Of a DNA stretch of 64,000 nt, positions 9,864 through 18,870 are shown in pieces. The number at the start of each line of letters is the position of its first letter. Positions within the stretch are counted from its first letter, which is position 1. The DNA is taken from contig NZ_CP070969.1 of NCBI RefSeq assembly GCF_017086365.1, positions 4,774,001-4,838,000 on the forward strand, in the 5' to 3' direction. The notes beneath the pieces are model-generated. The model was not told the origin of the DNA. It made no database searches and was given only the letters and a program-made list of their open reading frames with translations. This DNA comes from Paenibacillus tianjinensis. Lineage in GTDB: Bacteria; Bacillota; Bacilli; Paenibacillales; Paenibacillaceae. Both the position numbers and the translations under genes were made by a program.

Positions 9864-11228
9864 CTAGTCCGCCTGACCGCTGCTCTCCTGTGTACCGGCA
9901 GTGCCTTTTTCAGGGGCAGCCGCTTTTTCAGCATCATGACTGTTCCAGTACACATCCGCAATCGCATCGGCCAGCACATCCGCCGTCCGTTTCAGCTCTT
10001 CAGCAGAATTGTCGATTCCCCCCACTTCGATTAAGACGCTATTAGGAGAAAGGGTCTGATTGTACTCCCCGTTATTGCCATTACCGGAAGATTTGCCCCA
10101 GATGCCGCGTGACAGTCCCGGATAGCTCTTCTCCAGCACTTGATGAATCGAATTGGCGAAGGCTTCATTCTTCTTCCAGTCTTTGTTGGCATGCCCCAGG
10201 ATAAAATAGACCTGTGCGTAGCTTTCGCCATTGATGACTGCGGTTGTTTTGCCATGCCGCTGCGAATCGCGGTGAATATCGATCAGTTCAGTCATTTCCT
10301 GATTGGCAGCCATTGCCGCTTTAATGGTGATCCGGGAATATTTATAGGAAAAGTTCCAATTGTAATCCGGTACTTCTGTCGCATAATCCTCCTGCGCATG
10401 CACCGTGCCAATCCCGCGTTGTTCCAGTCTGTCGGCGATATAGGAGCCTACCAGCATTACATTTTTGGAAGGAACGCTGGAGCTGGGATTATCACTCTCC
10501 GCTCCCAGCAGCGGATTATAGGCTTCACGGGGATGCGAATGGTAGATTAGGATGCGTTTGACCGAAGTATCCTGCTCAGTGCCGCTGTCCTCACCAGCGC
10601 TGCCGTTGCTGCCTTGTTCTCCGGCAGTACCGGCATCCGGTGCAGTTGTCGGCTGCGGCTGTGCAGCAGGATCATCCGCAGGCTTGTCCGTATCTTCACC
10701 CGCTATAGGATCATTTCCGGATGATCCCGGATCCGTTCCAGTACCCGGCTGCGGATCTTCGCCTGCTGCCAGCTCATCCGTGCCCGGATGATAATCGGCG
10801 GGTGCGCCGGCGGTCCCTCCCGAGCCTTCCCGCAGCAAAAAAGGATCATCTGCCGCAAGCCCCGGCACCTCACGCGAGAGCAGGCTCTTGGGATTGCCGG
10901 GATCGACGCTGGTCAGCATCCGGAACACAAACGAAGTTACCTTGGGGGCAGAGAAGGCAGAGGGCTCTTCGCCCTTTGGCAAATGCGGAACCTCCATCCC
11001 CAGCAGCTCCATGAAAAATCCGCTTGATAGCGAGGCGGCCAGTCCTTTCATAGAAGGAACAGGGGAAGAATTCAGCTTTTGTCCGGCCAAACCGCCGGCT
11101 CCAAGCAGCATGAAAAAGACAAGTGAGCCTCCGGCCAGCAGCAGCATCGTTTTTCCCAGCGACAGAACGTCCAGCACTTTTCCCCGCAGTCTGCCGATAT
11201 TCCATAGCTGAAACCATTTTCTGTTCAT
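9864..11228 (-). CDS. spoIIP: Stage II sporulation protein P
   Basis: Peptidoglycan amidase/endopeptidase of the SpoIIDMP engulfment complex, exposed to the septal space. The 454-residue product has an N-terminal membrane helix (about 27-48, MLLLAGGSLVFFMLLGAGG), a long Pro/Gly/Asp/Thr-rich disordered spacer (about 145-215) and the catalytic SpoIIP domain beginning ILIYHSHPREAYNP. The spacer is longer and more acidic than I would expect. The ATG follows GGAGGAGG. It is downstream of gpr on the same strand, past a terminator, as in Bacillus; forespore/mother-cell sigma control is known for the family but not read here. Confidence 0.96.
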   Translation of the reverse strand: MNRKWFQLWNIGRLRGKVLDVLSLGKTMLLLAGGSLVFFMLLGAGGLAGQKLNSSPVPSMKGLAASLSSGFFMELLGMEVPHLPKGEEPSAFSAPKVTSFVFRMLTSVDPGNPKSLLSREVPGLAADDPFLLREGSGGTAGAPADYHPGTDELAAGEDPQPGTGTDPGSSGNDPIAGEDTDKPADDPAAQPQPTTAPDAGTAGEQGSNGSAGEDSGTEQDTSVKRILIYHSHPREAYNPLLGAESDNPSSSVPSKNVMLVGSYIADRLEQRGIGTVHAQEDYATEVPDYNWNFSYKYSRITIKAAMAANQEMTELIDIHRDSQRHGKTTAVINGESYAQVYFILGHANKDWKKNEAFANSIHQVLEKSYPGLSRGIWGKSSGNGNNGEYNQTLSPNSVLIEVGGIDNSAEELKRTADVLADAIADVYWNSHDAEKAAAPEKGTAGTQESSGQAD

Positions 11229-11385
11229 TATTGTTATGTCCTCCTCCAGCCCTCTGTAATCTCTTATACTTCAAATCTATGAGCAGGGAAGGAATACTAG
11301 AACCAAAAAAAGAGACAAAGAGAGAGTCACGGGATGAACACAGCCGCCAGCAGGCCTTACCGGAGTAGAGAAACCCGCAGCTATG

Positions 11386-11429
11386 AAAAAGCCCGTATAA
11401 GCAGTGCCACTAAGGCAGCTTGTACGGGC
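11386..11429 (-). terminator. Terminator after gpr
   Basis: On the minus strand the arms GCCCGTACAAGCTGCC and GGCACTGCTTATACGGGC pair with one bulge, then TTTTT. It lies 20 bases past the gpr stop. Confidence 0.85.
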
Positions 11430-11448
11430 CATTTTACTTATATACGGA

Positions 11449-12459
11449 TTAGTGGGTATATGCGCCGACATTCCCCGGATCAACCGCGTCATGCAATGCG
11501 GCATTCAGTCCGCTAGCCACAATGTTGGCGATTTCCTCAATAAATTCATCGATCTCCTTGGGTGTAACGATCAGATCATGGCCCAGCGGCTCAAGCACTT
11601 CCTTCACCAGCTGCAGACGTTCCTGCTCGGAGATATCATCCAGCATGCCCATGATCTCTTTGGTATGCGCCCCGCCGTCCCCCATTTGACCAAAATGATT
11701 CTTCATCATTTCCAGCACATTGTTGACGATCGTAGAAGCATAACAAACAGTAGGAACCCCGATGGCTATACACGGGACTCCAAGAATCTCCTTTGTCAGT
11801 CCACGGCGTTTGTTGCCGATGCCTGATCCGGGATGAATTCCGATGTCAGCGATTTGAATCGTTGTATTGATCCGCTCCAGCGAACGGGAGGCCAGTGCAT
11901 CAATCGCGATGATCACATCCGGCTTGGTCCGGTCCACAATGCCTTGAACGACTTCACTGGATTCAATCCCGGTAAGACCAAGTACACCCGGAGCGATTGC
12001 GCTGACATTGCGGTACCCTGGAGACACCTGGTCAGGAACCAGCTCATAAAATTGCCGCGTAATCAGTGCATTCTCCACAACCAGCGGACCCAGCGAATCG
12101 GGAGTCACATTCCAGTTCCCGAGGCCGACGATCAGCACTGAGGAATTTTTATTGATGCCGATTCTATTCATAAACTGCTCGAATTCACGGGCAAACACAA
12201 CGGACACCTTCTGCTGGAGGCCGGTATCTCCGCCGCGCAGCGCCGGAACCTCCAGGGTTACATAGTTTCCGATCGCGCGTCCAATGGCCTGAGAGCCGGC
12301 GTTATTCGCCACGCCAAGCCGCGTAACCTTGATCCCATCCGCTTCTTCCACTTCTTCGTTCACACCGGGAATCGGCGTTTCGAGCGGTCCTTGGGCCATT
12401 TCTTTCGCCTCTACCGCCAGGTCCGTGCGTACCGAATACAGCTGAAGATCCAGTTCCAT
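11449..12459 (-). CDS. gpr: Germination protease GPR
   Basis: Aspartic-type endopeptidase that degrades small acid-soluble spore proteins at germination. The 336-residue zymogen includes the pro-sequence, and the autoprocessing context YSVRTDLAVEA sits at residues 8-18. The fold motifs GLGNWNVTPDSLGP and DALASRSLERINTTIQIADIGI are typical. Start ATG 12457-12459. It is divergent from rpsT, as in Bacillus. The family is normally transcribed by sigma-G in the forespore; I did not resolve such a promoter. Confidence 0.97.
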   Translation of the reverse strand: MELDLQLYSVRTDLAVEAKEMAQGPLETPIPGVNEEVEEADGIKVTRLGVANNAGSQAIGRAIGNYVTLEVPALRGGDTGLQQKVSVVFAREFEQFMNRIGINKNSSVLIVGLGNWNVTPDSLGPLVVENALITRQFYELVPDQVSPGYRNVSAIAPGVLGLTGIESSEVVQGIVDRTKPDVIIAIDALASRSLERINTTIQIADIGIHPGSGIGNKRRGLTKEILGVPCIAIGVPTVCYASTIVNNVLEMMKNHFGQMGDGGAHTKEIMGMLDDISEQERLQLVKEVLEPLGHDLIVTPKEIDEFIEEIANIVASGLNAALHDAVDPGNVGAYTH

Positions 12460-12682
12460 CGCTAGTTCAGCCTCCTAAAAGTTTTGTGAGCATATGCATC
12501 CTGATTGAACTTCTTTTTGTCCAGTAGTGTGCGAGAGAAGAGCATTGTTTATACAAACGGGACGGATATATAATTGCGGATCAAAAAAATTTCACCCATG
12601 AACATGCGAAAAGATAGAGCGCCGGACCTTATCTCCGGGAGTTCACCTGAGGAAGCGGAGGCTTATTCAATAGTATTTAGTG

Positions 12683-12711
12683 TTGCATTTTACTACTGGT
12701 CATGCTAAACT
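12683..12711 (+). promoter_or_regulatory. Probable promoter of rpsT
   Basis: TTGCAT (12683-12688), 17 bases, TAAACT (12706-12711). It leaves a 5' leader of about 50 bases before rpsT. The remaining gpr-rpsT intergenic sequence (12460-12682) shows no gene. Confidence 0.6.
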
Positions 12712-12770
12712 ATTTTAAGTTGTGAATCATTTGATTAATGATTTCGAATGTCTTTCAGGAGGTGAATGCA

Positions 12771-13043
12771 ATGCCAAATATCAAATCCGCGGTTAAACGC
12801 GTCAAGACGACCGAAAAACGCCGTGCACTGAACGCTTCCCAGAAATCTGCGCTTCGTACAGCTGTGAAAACTGCTGATGTAGCACTGACAGGAACGGAAG
12901 TTGAAACTGCTCATGCTGCTTTCCAAGCTGCTTCCAAAAAGCTGGACAAGGCCGTAACTAAAGGTCTGGTTCATAAAAATGCGGCTGCCCGCAAAAAATC
13001 CCGCTTGGCGAAGAAATTGAACGCTCTTAAGGCTCAAGCCTAA
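12771..13043 (+). CDS. rpsT: 30S ribosomal protein S20
   Basis: Primary 16S rRNA binding protein of the small subunit. The product is 90 residues, very rich in Lys and Ala, starting [21 protein letters not shown], a classic S20 N-terminus. The start is ATG 12771-12773 because AGGAGGTG lies eight bases upstream; an in-frame upstream start would put the ribosome site inside the gene. Two terminators follow in tandem. Confidence 0.97.
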   Translation: MPNIKSAVKRVKTTEKRRALNASQKSALRTAVKTADVALTGTEVETAHAAFQAASKKLDKAVTKGLVHKNAAARKKSRLAKKLNALKAQA

Positions 13044-13076
13044 GCCAAGGGCGACATTCATAATGAGCACTATAAG

Positions 13077-13113
13077 AACCTGACCGCTATGCTGCATACG
13101 GTTAGGTTTTTTT
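13077..13113 (+). terminator. Terminator 1 after rpsT
   Basis: AACCTGACCGctATG / CATACGGTTAGGTT hairpin followed by seven T. It lies 33 bases after the rpsT stop. Confidence 0.9.
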
Positions 13114-13131
13114 GTTCCCATTAGAATAAGA

Positions 13132-13178
13132 AGAGCCTGTCCTGCGCTGAATAAGCGTCTAGGGCAGGCTCTTTTTTT
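13132..13178 (+). terminator. Terminator 2 after rpsT
   Basis: AGAGCCTGtCCT / AGGgCAGGCTCT hairpin with eight T. It backs up the first terminator and insulates the DinB gene. Confidence 0.9.
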
Positions 13179-13301
13179 ATCCCCTCGCCCAAGACCCGGG
13201 CAATTGACAAAATTACTGAATTTAGGTATATTTACTTTTATGAAATTAGATTTTGCAAAATATAATTTAGATGCTATTAGTAAACTAAAGAAAGGAGCTT
13301 C

Positions 13302-13802
13302 ATGATGTCCGAATCCAATTCTGCTTTTGGTGAGGCTCTTGTGAAATCACTGATTGGAGAACGCGGGCATATTCCGATTGCCAGAGCATTGCCGGATATT
13401 ACATCCGAGCTCGCCGGACAACGCACGGAAGGGATCCCGTACAGCATTTATCAATTATTGAAGCATATGAGCTATTGGCAGGATTTCATGCTGACCTTTT
13501 TGGAGGGGGGAAAACCGCAAGCGCCAGGAAATGTAAGGGAGAGCTGGCCGGTAGAGGAAGCCCCTGTAGACGAGGCAGAATGGCAGGACACCGTGAGGCA
13601 TCTGCTGCAAGGCGTGGAAAAGGCTGTTGCTTTTGCCCGGACCGTACAGCTGGACGAACCGCTCCTAGGTTTTCCGGGGGAAACTAAGGGCGGGATATTA
13701 CGTAACATCGCCTCTCATAATTCCTACCATTTAGGAGAAATAGTTATACTTCGCCGTCTCCACGGGGCCTGGCCGCCACCTGGCGGAGGCTATCCCGCCT
13801 AA
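13302..13802 (+). CDS. DinB family protein
   Basis: A DinB/YfiT-type four-helix bundle protein of 166 residues, a family often acting as metal-dependent thiol or nucleophile transferases; the substrate here is unknown. The metal-binding histidines expected in the family appear as H in KHMSYW (about residue 50) and in the C-terminal ASHNSYHLGEI. ATG 13302 or the adjacent ATG 13305 follows AAAGGAG. It is followed 24 bases later by the DUF1304 gene, probably on one transcript. Confidence 0.9.
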   Translation: MMSESNSAFGEALVKSLIGERGHIPIARALPDITSELAGQRTEGIPYSIYQLLKHMSYWQDFMLTFLEGGKPQAPGNVRESWPVEEAPVDEAEWQDTVRHLLQGVEKAVAFARTVQLDEPLLGFPGETKGGILRNIASHNSYHLGEIVILRRLHGAWPPPGGGYPA

Positions 13803-13826
13803 TCCAATACAAAAGAGGGAATTAAA

Positions 13827-14195
13827 ATGATGATTTTGAGTACTATACTTGTGGCGCTCGTAGCGCTGGAGCATGTGTATATTTTAGCCTTGGAGATGTT
13901 TATGTGGACTACCCCCAGAGCGCAGAAGGCGTTCGGGACCACCAGGGAGTTCGCGCAGGACACGAAATCACTCGCAGCCAACCAAGGTCTGTACAATGGT
14001 TTTCTGGCTGCCGGTCTGGTGTGGGGCTTGCTCCATCCGAACGACACGTTCGGATTTCAGCTTCAGCTGTTTTTCTTGATCTGTGTCTTGGTTGCAGCGG
14101 TCTATGGCGGCATGACGGCTAAGAAATCCATTCTGTTCGTCCAGGGCCTCCCTGCTTTTCTGGCTATTATCGCCCTTCTTCTGGCCAATCTGTAA
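13827..14195 (+). CDS. DUF1304 family membrane protein
   Basis: A 122-residue integral membrane protein with four hydrophobic helices (about 2-22, 60-75, 78-95, 102-120) and the family pattern VALEHVYILALEMFMW near the N-terminus and NQGLYNGFLAAGL in the middle. Function is unknown. It is the second gene after dinB and is closed by a terminator. Confidence 0.9.
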   Translation: MMILSTILVALVALEHVYILALEMFMWTTPRAQKAFGTTREFAQDTKSLAANQGLYNGFLAAGLVWGLLHPNDTFGFQLQLFFLICVLVAAVYGGMTAKKSILFVQGLPAFLAIIALLLANL

Positions 14196-14219
14196 ATCGG
14201 TTTTTGACCATCAACTTGT

Positions 14220-14257
14220 AACTGGCGCCGATGCTGCATCGGGGCCAGTTTTTTTGC
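14220..14257 (+). terminator. Terminator after the DUF1304 gene
   Basis: AACTGGCGCCGATG / CATCGGGGCCAGTT hairpin followed by a T run. Confidence 0.9.
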
Positions 14258-14284
14258 TGCTGATTAAATACGCGGCAATGGGCA

Positions 14285-14341
14285 AAAAAAGCTCCCCATA
14301 CAGCGACAGATTTTCATTACCCGTCTGCTATATGGGGAGCG
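14285..14341 (-). terminator. Terminator after holA
   Basis: GCTCCCCATATAGC / GCTGTATGGGGAGC arms on the minus strand followed by TTTTTTT. It ends 13 bases from the holA stop. Confidence 0.9.
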
Positions 14342-14353
14342 TATCAGGCAAAG

Positions 14354-15373
14354 TTAGGCGCCCAGACGCAGCATAAACATCTCCAGCCCGAGCACCTTGT
14401 CGATGGCACCTGTCTTCATCTGGTAATCCAGATCCGCCAGAATGCTCAGAATTTGACGCAGCCGCTGGCTCTCAAACTTGCGGGCCTGCTCTCCGGCCAG
14501 CTTAACGGCATACGGATGAAGTCCGACTTGAGAGGCAATCTGGCCCTGTGAATAGCTGAGCGCAGACAGATCCTTAACCTGCAGGATGATCCGGAACTGC
14601 CGGGCGATCAGCGCGGCAATCTTAATCGGCTCCTCGCGTTGCTTCAGCAGCTCATAGAGTGTATTAAGTGCCTTATCCAGGCGCAGATTCGCTATATCCT
14701 CCACCAGCGTGAACACATTCTGCTCGGTTCCCCGGTGTACAAGGCTCTCCACAGCTGCGGCATCCACAGTACCGCCGGCACCGGTGAACAGGCACAGCTT
14801 GTCCATCTCTGCGGACAGGTTCTGCAGCCCTGTGCCAGCGCTTGCTACAAGTGCCTCTGCGGTTCCCGGGGCCACTGCGCAGCCGCGGTCTTTAAAACCT
14901 TTTTCCACCCAGCGCAGCAGCTCTTCTGCACCCAGCGGATTAAAAGCCAGTACCGTTCCGGCAGCTTTGGCAGCTTTGACTATCTTTTTGCGTTCATCCA
15001 GCTTATCGTTATTGACCAGAAACACAATTACACTAAAATCGGCCGGAGCCTGCATGTATTCACTTAACAGCTCTACCCGGTGCTCAATTTTCGCATTCTC
15101 TTTGCCCGCTGTAAACAGCGAGGCATCCCTCACCAGCAGCAGCTTGCGCTCCACCATGAACGGGACGGTCTCCGCCTCCTCCACTACCGCCTGCACCGGC
15201 GTCTCGGAGAGGTCGAAGGGAATTACCGCAAAATCACGATCCTCTTTGGCGATCAGGTGATCCTCCAGCAAGGCCGCAAATTCATTCATCCGGAATTTCT
15301 CACTGCCGTAGAGCACATATAGCGGTGAAACTTTCCCCTGCCTGATGTCTTTGGCCGCCGTTTTGGCATCCAT
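14354..15373 (-). CDS. holA: DNA polymerase III subunit delta
   Basis: Clamp-loader subunit that opens the sliding clamp. The 339-residue protein begins MDAKTAAKDIRQGKVSPLYVLYGSEKF, has the AAA+-like N-terminal half without a Walker motif, as is normal for delta, and the C-terminal collar helices (ARQFRIILQVKDLSALS...GLHPYAVKLAGEQARKF). The ATG follows AAGGAAG. The place next to rpsT and near comEC matches Bacillus yqeN. Confidence 0.95.
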   Translation of the reverse strand: MDAKTAAKDIRQGKVSPLYVLYGSEKFRMNEFAALLEDHLIAKEDRDFAVIPFDLSETPVQAVVEEAETVPFMVERKLLLVRDASLFTAGKENAKIEHRVELLSEYMQAPADFSVIVFLVNNDKLDERKKIVKAAKAAGTVLAFNPLGAEELLRWVEKGFKDRGCAVAPGTAEALVASAGTGLQNLSAEMDKLCLFTGAGGTVDAAAVESLVHRGTEQNVFTLVEDIANLRLDKALNTLYELLKQREEPIKIAALIARQFRIILQVKDLSALSYSQGQIASQVGLHPYAVKLAGEQARKFESQRLRQILSILADLDYQMKTGAIDKVLGLEMFMLRLGA

Positions 15374-15467
15374 CCTGCCACTTCCTTTTCCATTTCATCA
15401 TAACCATTTTATAGTTTAACAAAAAAAACGTTTTAAACATAGGGAGCTTCGCTGCTTTGTTCCATGC

Positions 15468-15511
15468 AAAAACGGAGCAACCTCGGCACTAAAGCCAAAG
15501 TTGCTCCGTTT
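15468..15511 (-). terminator. Terminator of the ECF sigma operon at 15.6-17.4 kb
   Basis: AAACGGAGCAAC / GTTGCTCCGTTT, a perfect 12-bp stem, followed by T on the minus strand. It lies about 145 bases after the anti-sigma stop. No gene is seen between 15374 and 15656. Confidence 0.75.
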
Positions 15512-15656
15512 CAGCGGCGCATCTATATAAACGACGGAAGGAGAAGCTCTAGAAACTTCACTTCCGGCGGTCATACCGATGAAACTCGCAAATCCTGTAA
15601 TTCCTGTCCTCTTACCATAGCATATTCCGGGTGCCCCTAAAAAGTTCCAACTATAA

Positions 15657-16880
15657 TTATTTATTACCCGGAAGGGCTGTCGCCGAAGCGTCCGGCGAAG
15701 CTGACGGTACCCCGGCGGCTCCGGCATCCGGAACGTTGTATACCTTGGAAACTTCGGAGCCATCCTTCAAGGTTACATACGTAAACTGGAGGCTGTCCTC
15801 CGACCAAGTACCGGATACCCACGTGCCTTCCAGCGGAAGCGAGGTTACCGCGGTCCGTTCCTCCTGAAGGCCGCTTGACGGAACGTTATAGATTACCAGC
15901 TGCTGTCCGGCAAGCTCGGCAGAATACTTTCCGTCCGGTGAGTACCAGGGGGACTGGGCTTTCAGCATAGGCAGCAGCCCCATCGTTCCGGCTTCTTCAG
16001 CCGCCGGAGTCTGCTCAACATCCTGCGCCGGCGCTGAATTGTCTGCAGCCGTATCCTCATCATTAAAGGTCCGGGCGTCCTGAGCACTCATATGACCACC
16101 GCCGCTTTTGATGTCAGACTGGGGGGCCGGAGTAGCCAGTTCACTGTTACGGATAACTGACGTGCTCCGCTTTGCCGAAGCGGGACCCTCACTCACAGCA
16201 GGGCCCGCTTCTGTAGCTTCCGCTGCCGGTCCGGCGTCTATCGTAGCCGGAGCCGCACTGTCCGCTTCTCCACCATCAACGGTTCCACCGTCGCTTGCGC
16301 CTGCGGATTCAGAGAGTTGAGCGTTAAGCTCATCAGGCGCAGCAGCGTTATCCGCGCCTTCCGTCGCTGCCGTATCCGAATTCCCCGTTGTCATCTTGCT
16401 CATGGCTTCATTGCTTCCAGCCGTATCAGCCGCCTGGTTCAACGCTTGCTCCACATCTGCCGCCGGCATGCTGTCCGGCATATTAAAGAGGGCAATCACC
16501 AGAATAATCGCAGCAGCAACTGCGCCAATGCCTGTCCGCGCGGCCATGGAAGCTACTCTGGAGGTTCCTTTCACTGTTTGGCTATGAGTACCTTTGCGTG
16601 TCATTGGAATGACTTTAGTGTCCTCCGAAGCTGCTGCATCCTCCGCTTGAACACCAAGATCAATCTGCTCAAGCTGAGGCATAATTGAATCAACCAGGCT
16701 GAAAGGAGGCTTAACGTCCGGCAGCTGTTCCATTTGTTCGGAGAGCAGAGTCAACCGGTTAAAGACTTCCGCGCAAGAAGGACAGTTGTCGATATGCCGA
16801 TACATCTCTATAGTTTCATCTGGACTGAGATCATGATCCAAATAACGGTGCATCCATTCTATCACCTCCGTGCACTTCAT
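15657..16880 (-). CDS. Anti-sigma factor with zinc-finger and large external region
   Basis: A 407-residue membrane anti-sigma factor. Residues 1-45 form a zf-HC2/ZAS domain (C3, H33, C37, C40: HIDNCPSC). One membrane helix is near 111-131. The outer part is a long Ala/Asp/Glu/Ser-rich disordered stretch and a C-terminal all-beta region with a PWYSPDGKYSAEL sequence resembling a single PD40/TolB-type beta-propeller blade. Its ATG overlaps the sigma stop (ATGA), so the two are coupled. It likely holds the ECF sigma inactive at the membrane until a wall or membrane signal arrives. The stress is not known. Confidence 0.88.
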   Translation of the reverse strand: MKCTEVIEWMHRYLDHDLSPDETIEMYRHIDNCPSCAEVFNRLTLLSEQMEQLPDVKPPFSLVDSIMPQLEQIDLGVQAEDAAASEDTKVIPMTRKGTHSQTVKGTSRVASMAARTGIGAVAAAIILVIALFNMPDSMPAADVEQALNQAADTAGSNEAMSKMTTGNSDTAATEGADNAAAPDELNAQLSESAGASDGGTVDGGEADSAAPATIDAGPAAEATEAGPAVSEGPASAKRSTSVIRNSELATPAPQSDIKSGGGHMSAQDARTFNDEDTAADNSAPAQDVEQTPAAEEAGTMGLLPMLKAQSPWYSPDGKYSAELAGQQLVIYNVPSSGLQEERTAVTSLPLEGTWVSGTWSEDSLQFTYVTLKDGSEVSKVYNVPDAGAAGVPSASPDASATALPGNK

Positions 16881-17428
16881 CCTGATACACCACCTTTCTG
16901 ATACTCCTGAAGTCTATTCTGCAGCTGCTGCCGGGCCCGGAACAGGTACGATTTCACCGTGTTCAGCGGCAGATCCAGACAGTCTGCAATCTCGTTGTAA
17001 GAAAAATCCTGTAAATACCGCAGTACAATCACCGTCCGGTGATGCTCCGGCAGCTGTTCGATCGCCTCGCGGATATCCTCCGCCAGATAACCGGACATGA
17101 CTTCGCGCTCTACGTTATGTTTATTATCCTGGAACACCATCTCGTGCTCATCGATAGAAACGGTAGGCTTTGTTCTCCTGAATTTGTCAATGCAAATGTT
17201 GGTCACGATTCGCTGAACCCATGTTTTGAATTGGGCCTTCTCTTCATAGGAACCAATTTTGGTGTACACTCTGATGAGCGCTTCCTGTGAGGCATCCAGA
17301 GCGTCCTGTTCATTATGCAAAATGTAGAAGGCCGTCTTATACACATGTCCTTCAATTTCCCGCAATAGGGTGATTAGAGCGTCGCGATCGCCCGCTTGAG
17401 CGGCTCTGATGAGTCCCTGCTCCACCAC
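16877..17428 (-). CDS. ECF RNA polymerase sigma factor (SigW-like)
   Basis: A 183-residue extracytoplasmic-function sigma factor. Region 2 reads DALDASQEALIRVYTKIGSYEEKAQFKTWVQRIVTNICIDKFRR, region 4 reads LPEHHRTVIVLRYLQDFSYNEIADCLDLPLNTVKSYLFRAR. The protein resembles SigW-type factors. The start is GTG 17426-17428 with GAGGGGG upstream. It is the first gene of a two-gene operon with its anti-sigma, and an ECF-type promoter lies about 30 bases upstream of the start codon. Confidence 0.93.
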   Translation of the reverse strand: MVEQGLIRAAQAGDRDALITLLREIEGHVYKTAFYILHNEQDALDASQEALIRVYTKIGSYEEKAQFKTWVQRIVTNICIDKFRRTKPTVSIDEHEMVFQDNKHNVEREVMSGYLAEDIREAIEQLPEHHRTVIVLRYLQDFSYNEIADCLDLPLNTVKSYLFRARQQLQNRLQEYQKGGVSG

Positions 17429-17458
17429 GAAGGTTCCCCCTCTCTATGCAATCTTACT

Positions 17459-17485
17459 GACGTGTAAGACTGCGAATTTGTTGCA
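17459..17485 (-). promoter_or_regulatory. Candidate ECF-type autoregulatory promoter
   Basis: On the minus strand TGCAAC (17480-17485), 17 bases, CGTC (17459-17462). This fits the AAC/CGT pattern read by SigW-like factors and lies directly upstream of the sigma gene. Confidence 0.6.
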
Positions 17486-17707
17486 AGCCTGTAATCAATA
17501 TTTTAACAATACCAAACTTTACATGTTACGTCTTGTGCCGCCACCGGTTCCGCTCCGACGCACGGCCATAACCGTCCATAATCCTTACTAAGCATACAAG
17601 GGAAGCGCCCAATCTTCAAATATTCTTTTACAGAAGTTTATTACAAAATTGAAATCAAATAAGGGCCGCCTCCGCAGCAGATTTCGCTACACTGGAGACA
17701 GCCCGGA

Positions 17708-17947
17708 TTATCGATATAGTATAGTAGCACACAGCATCAATACAGCGTAATTGTCCTTGGAGTCATCATCCACTACATACATTTCACCCTGTTCAAAAAT
17801 ATGCGGATTATTATAATTCCGGTACAATTTATACATCTTACCGGCAGTGACCCGGCAGCCGCGCACAATGGATAGAATCTGCACATATTCGGCTTCTTCT
17901 TCATGTAAGGTCCGGTACAGCGTCCTTTGATCATCATTCCCGCGCAT
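17708..17947 (-). CDS. Small unknown protein, 79 residues
   Basis: I recognise no family. The protein is charged in its first half (HEEEAEYVQIL) and aromatic in its middle (MYKLYRNYNNPHIFEQGEMYVV), with a likely beta-rich fold and no membrane segment or signal. It is supported as a gene by a strong ribosome site (AAAGGAG, spacing about six) at ATG 17945-17947. The stretch downstream to the ECF promoter (17486-17707) shows no gene. Confidence 0.65.
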   Translation of the reverse strand: MRGNDDQRTLYRTLHEEEAEYVQILSIVRGCRVTAGKMYKLYRNYNNPHIFEQGEMYVVDDDSKDNYAVLMLCATILYR

Positions 17948-18080
17948 GACGGCTCCTTTCCTCCATTAGAAACATTCTTCAGAGCTTAAGCCAGTTCTAA
18001 AGTACCTTCTCTGTAAGTATTGCCCTGAAGTGGGGAAAAACCATCATTTAGCTTCATTTAGATGAAGGAAGAATTTTCAC

Positions 18081-18119
18081 AAAAAAACTGCCAGACCGCT
18101 AAGTTCGGCCGGGCAGTTT
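18081..18119 (-). terminator. Terminator after eda
   Basis: AAACTGCCcGGCC / GGTCtGGCAGTTT-type stem on the minus strand followed by TTTTTTT, 45 bases past the eda stop. Confidence 0.85.
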
Positions 18120-18163
18120 AAGTATTTCAACGGATGTACATCATTAGCGGCTGGAGCCAGCGA

Positions 18164-18805
18164 TTACGCGCCCTTAATCTCTTTAAACTTCGCAACATAC
18201 TGCGCAGCCAGCTCTGTGATCTGGTCGTAGCGGCCTTCCTTGGCCGGAGCGGTCAGGTTGCCGCCGATGCCTACTGCAATGCAGCCGTTCGCAATCCACT
18301 TCTCCATATTGTTCAGGTCCACACCGCCTGTTGGCATGATGTTGACATGCGGCATCGGACCTTTGACTGCTTTGACATAATCAGGTCCGAAGGCGCTGCC
18401 CGGGAACAGCTTCAGCACATCTACGCCCAGCTTCAGCGCTTCCTTCATTTCATTCAGCGTCATGCAGCCCGGCATGTAAGGAATCCCGTAAAGATTGCAC
18501 ATCTTGGCAGTCTCTTCTTCAAAAGAAGGGCTGACCACAAACTCCGAACCGGCCAGAATAGCAATTCTCGCCGTAAGAGGGTCGAGCACTGTACCTGCAC
18601 CGATAACCGCACGGCTGCCGTATTCGGCTACCAGCCGCTTGATCGCTACATCTGCATCCGGAGTCGTAAAGGTAACCTCAATGTTGTTCAGTCCGCCTCC
18701 TATACAGGCAGCTGACATTTTATAAGCATCGTCGGCATTATCCGCACGGATAACAGCGACTACACCAACAGATGTGATGTTTTGCAAAACTTTTATTTTC
18801 TTCAT
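18164..18805 (-). CDS. eda: KDPG/KHG aldolase
   Basis: Class I aldolase that cleaves 2-keto-3-deoxy-6-phosphogluconate to pyruvate and glyceraldehyde 3-phosphate. The 213-residue protein has the catalytic Glu at residue 43 (NNIEVTF) and the Schiff-base Lys at 132 (VDVLKLFPGS), with PTGGV near the phosphate site. The ATG follows AGGAGAGGG. It is divergent from kdgK, whose product makes its substrate, and kdgR lies beyond; together they form the pathway from ketodeoxygluconate (pectin or uronate breakdown). Confidence 0.95.
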   Translation of the reverse strand: MKKIKVLQNITSVGVVAVIRADNADDAYKMSAACIGGGLNNIEVTFTTPDADVAIKRLVAEYGSRAVIGAGTVLDPLTARIAILAGSEFVVSPSFEEETAKMCNLYGIPYMPGCMTLNEMKEALKLGVDVLKLFPGSAFGPDYVKAVKGPMPHVNIMPTGGVDLNNMEKWIANGCIAVGIGGNLTAPAKEGRYDQITELAAQYVAKFKEIKGA

Positions 18806-18870
18806 GATTAAACTCCCTCTCCTAATAAAAAATAGATTTCATCGCAAAAGTAAAAACATAAAATATTAAT

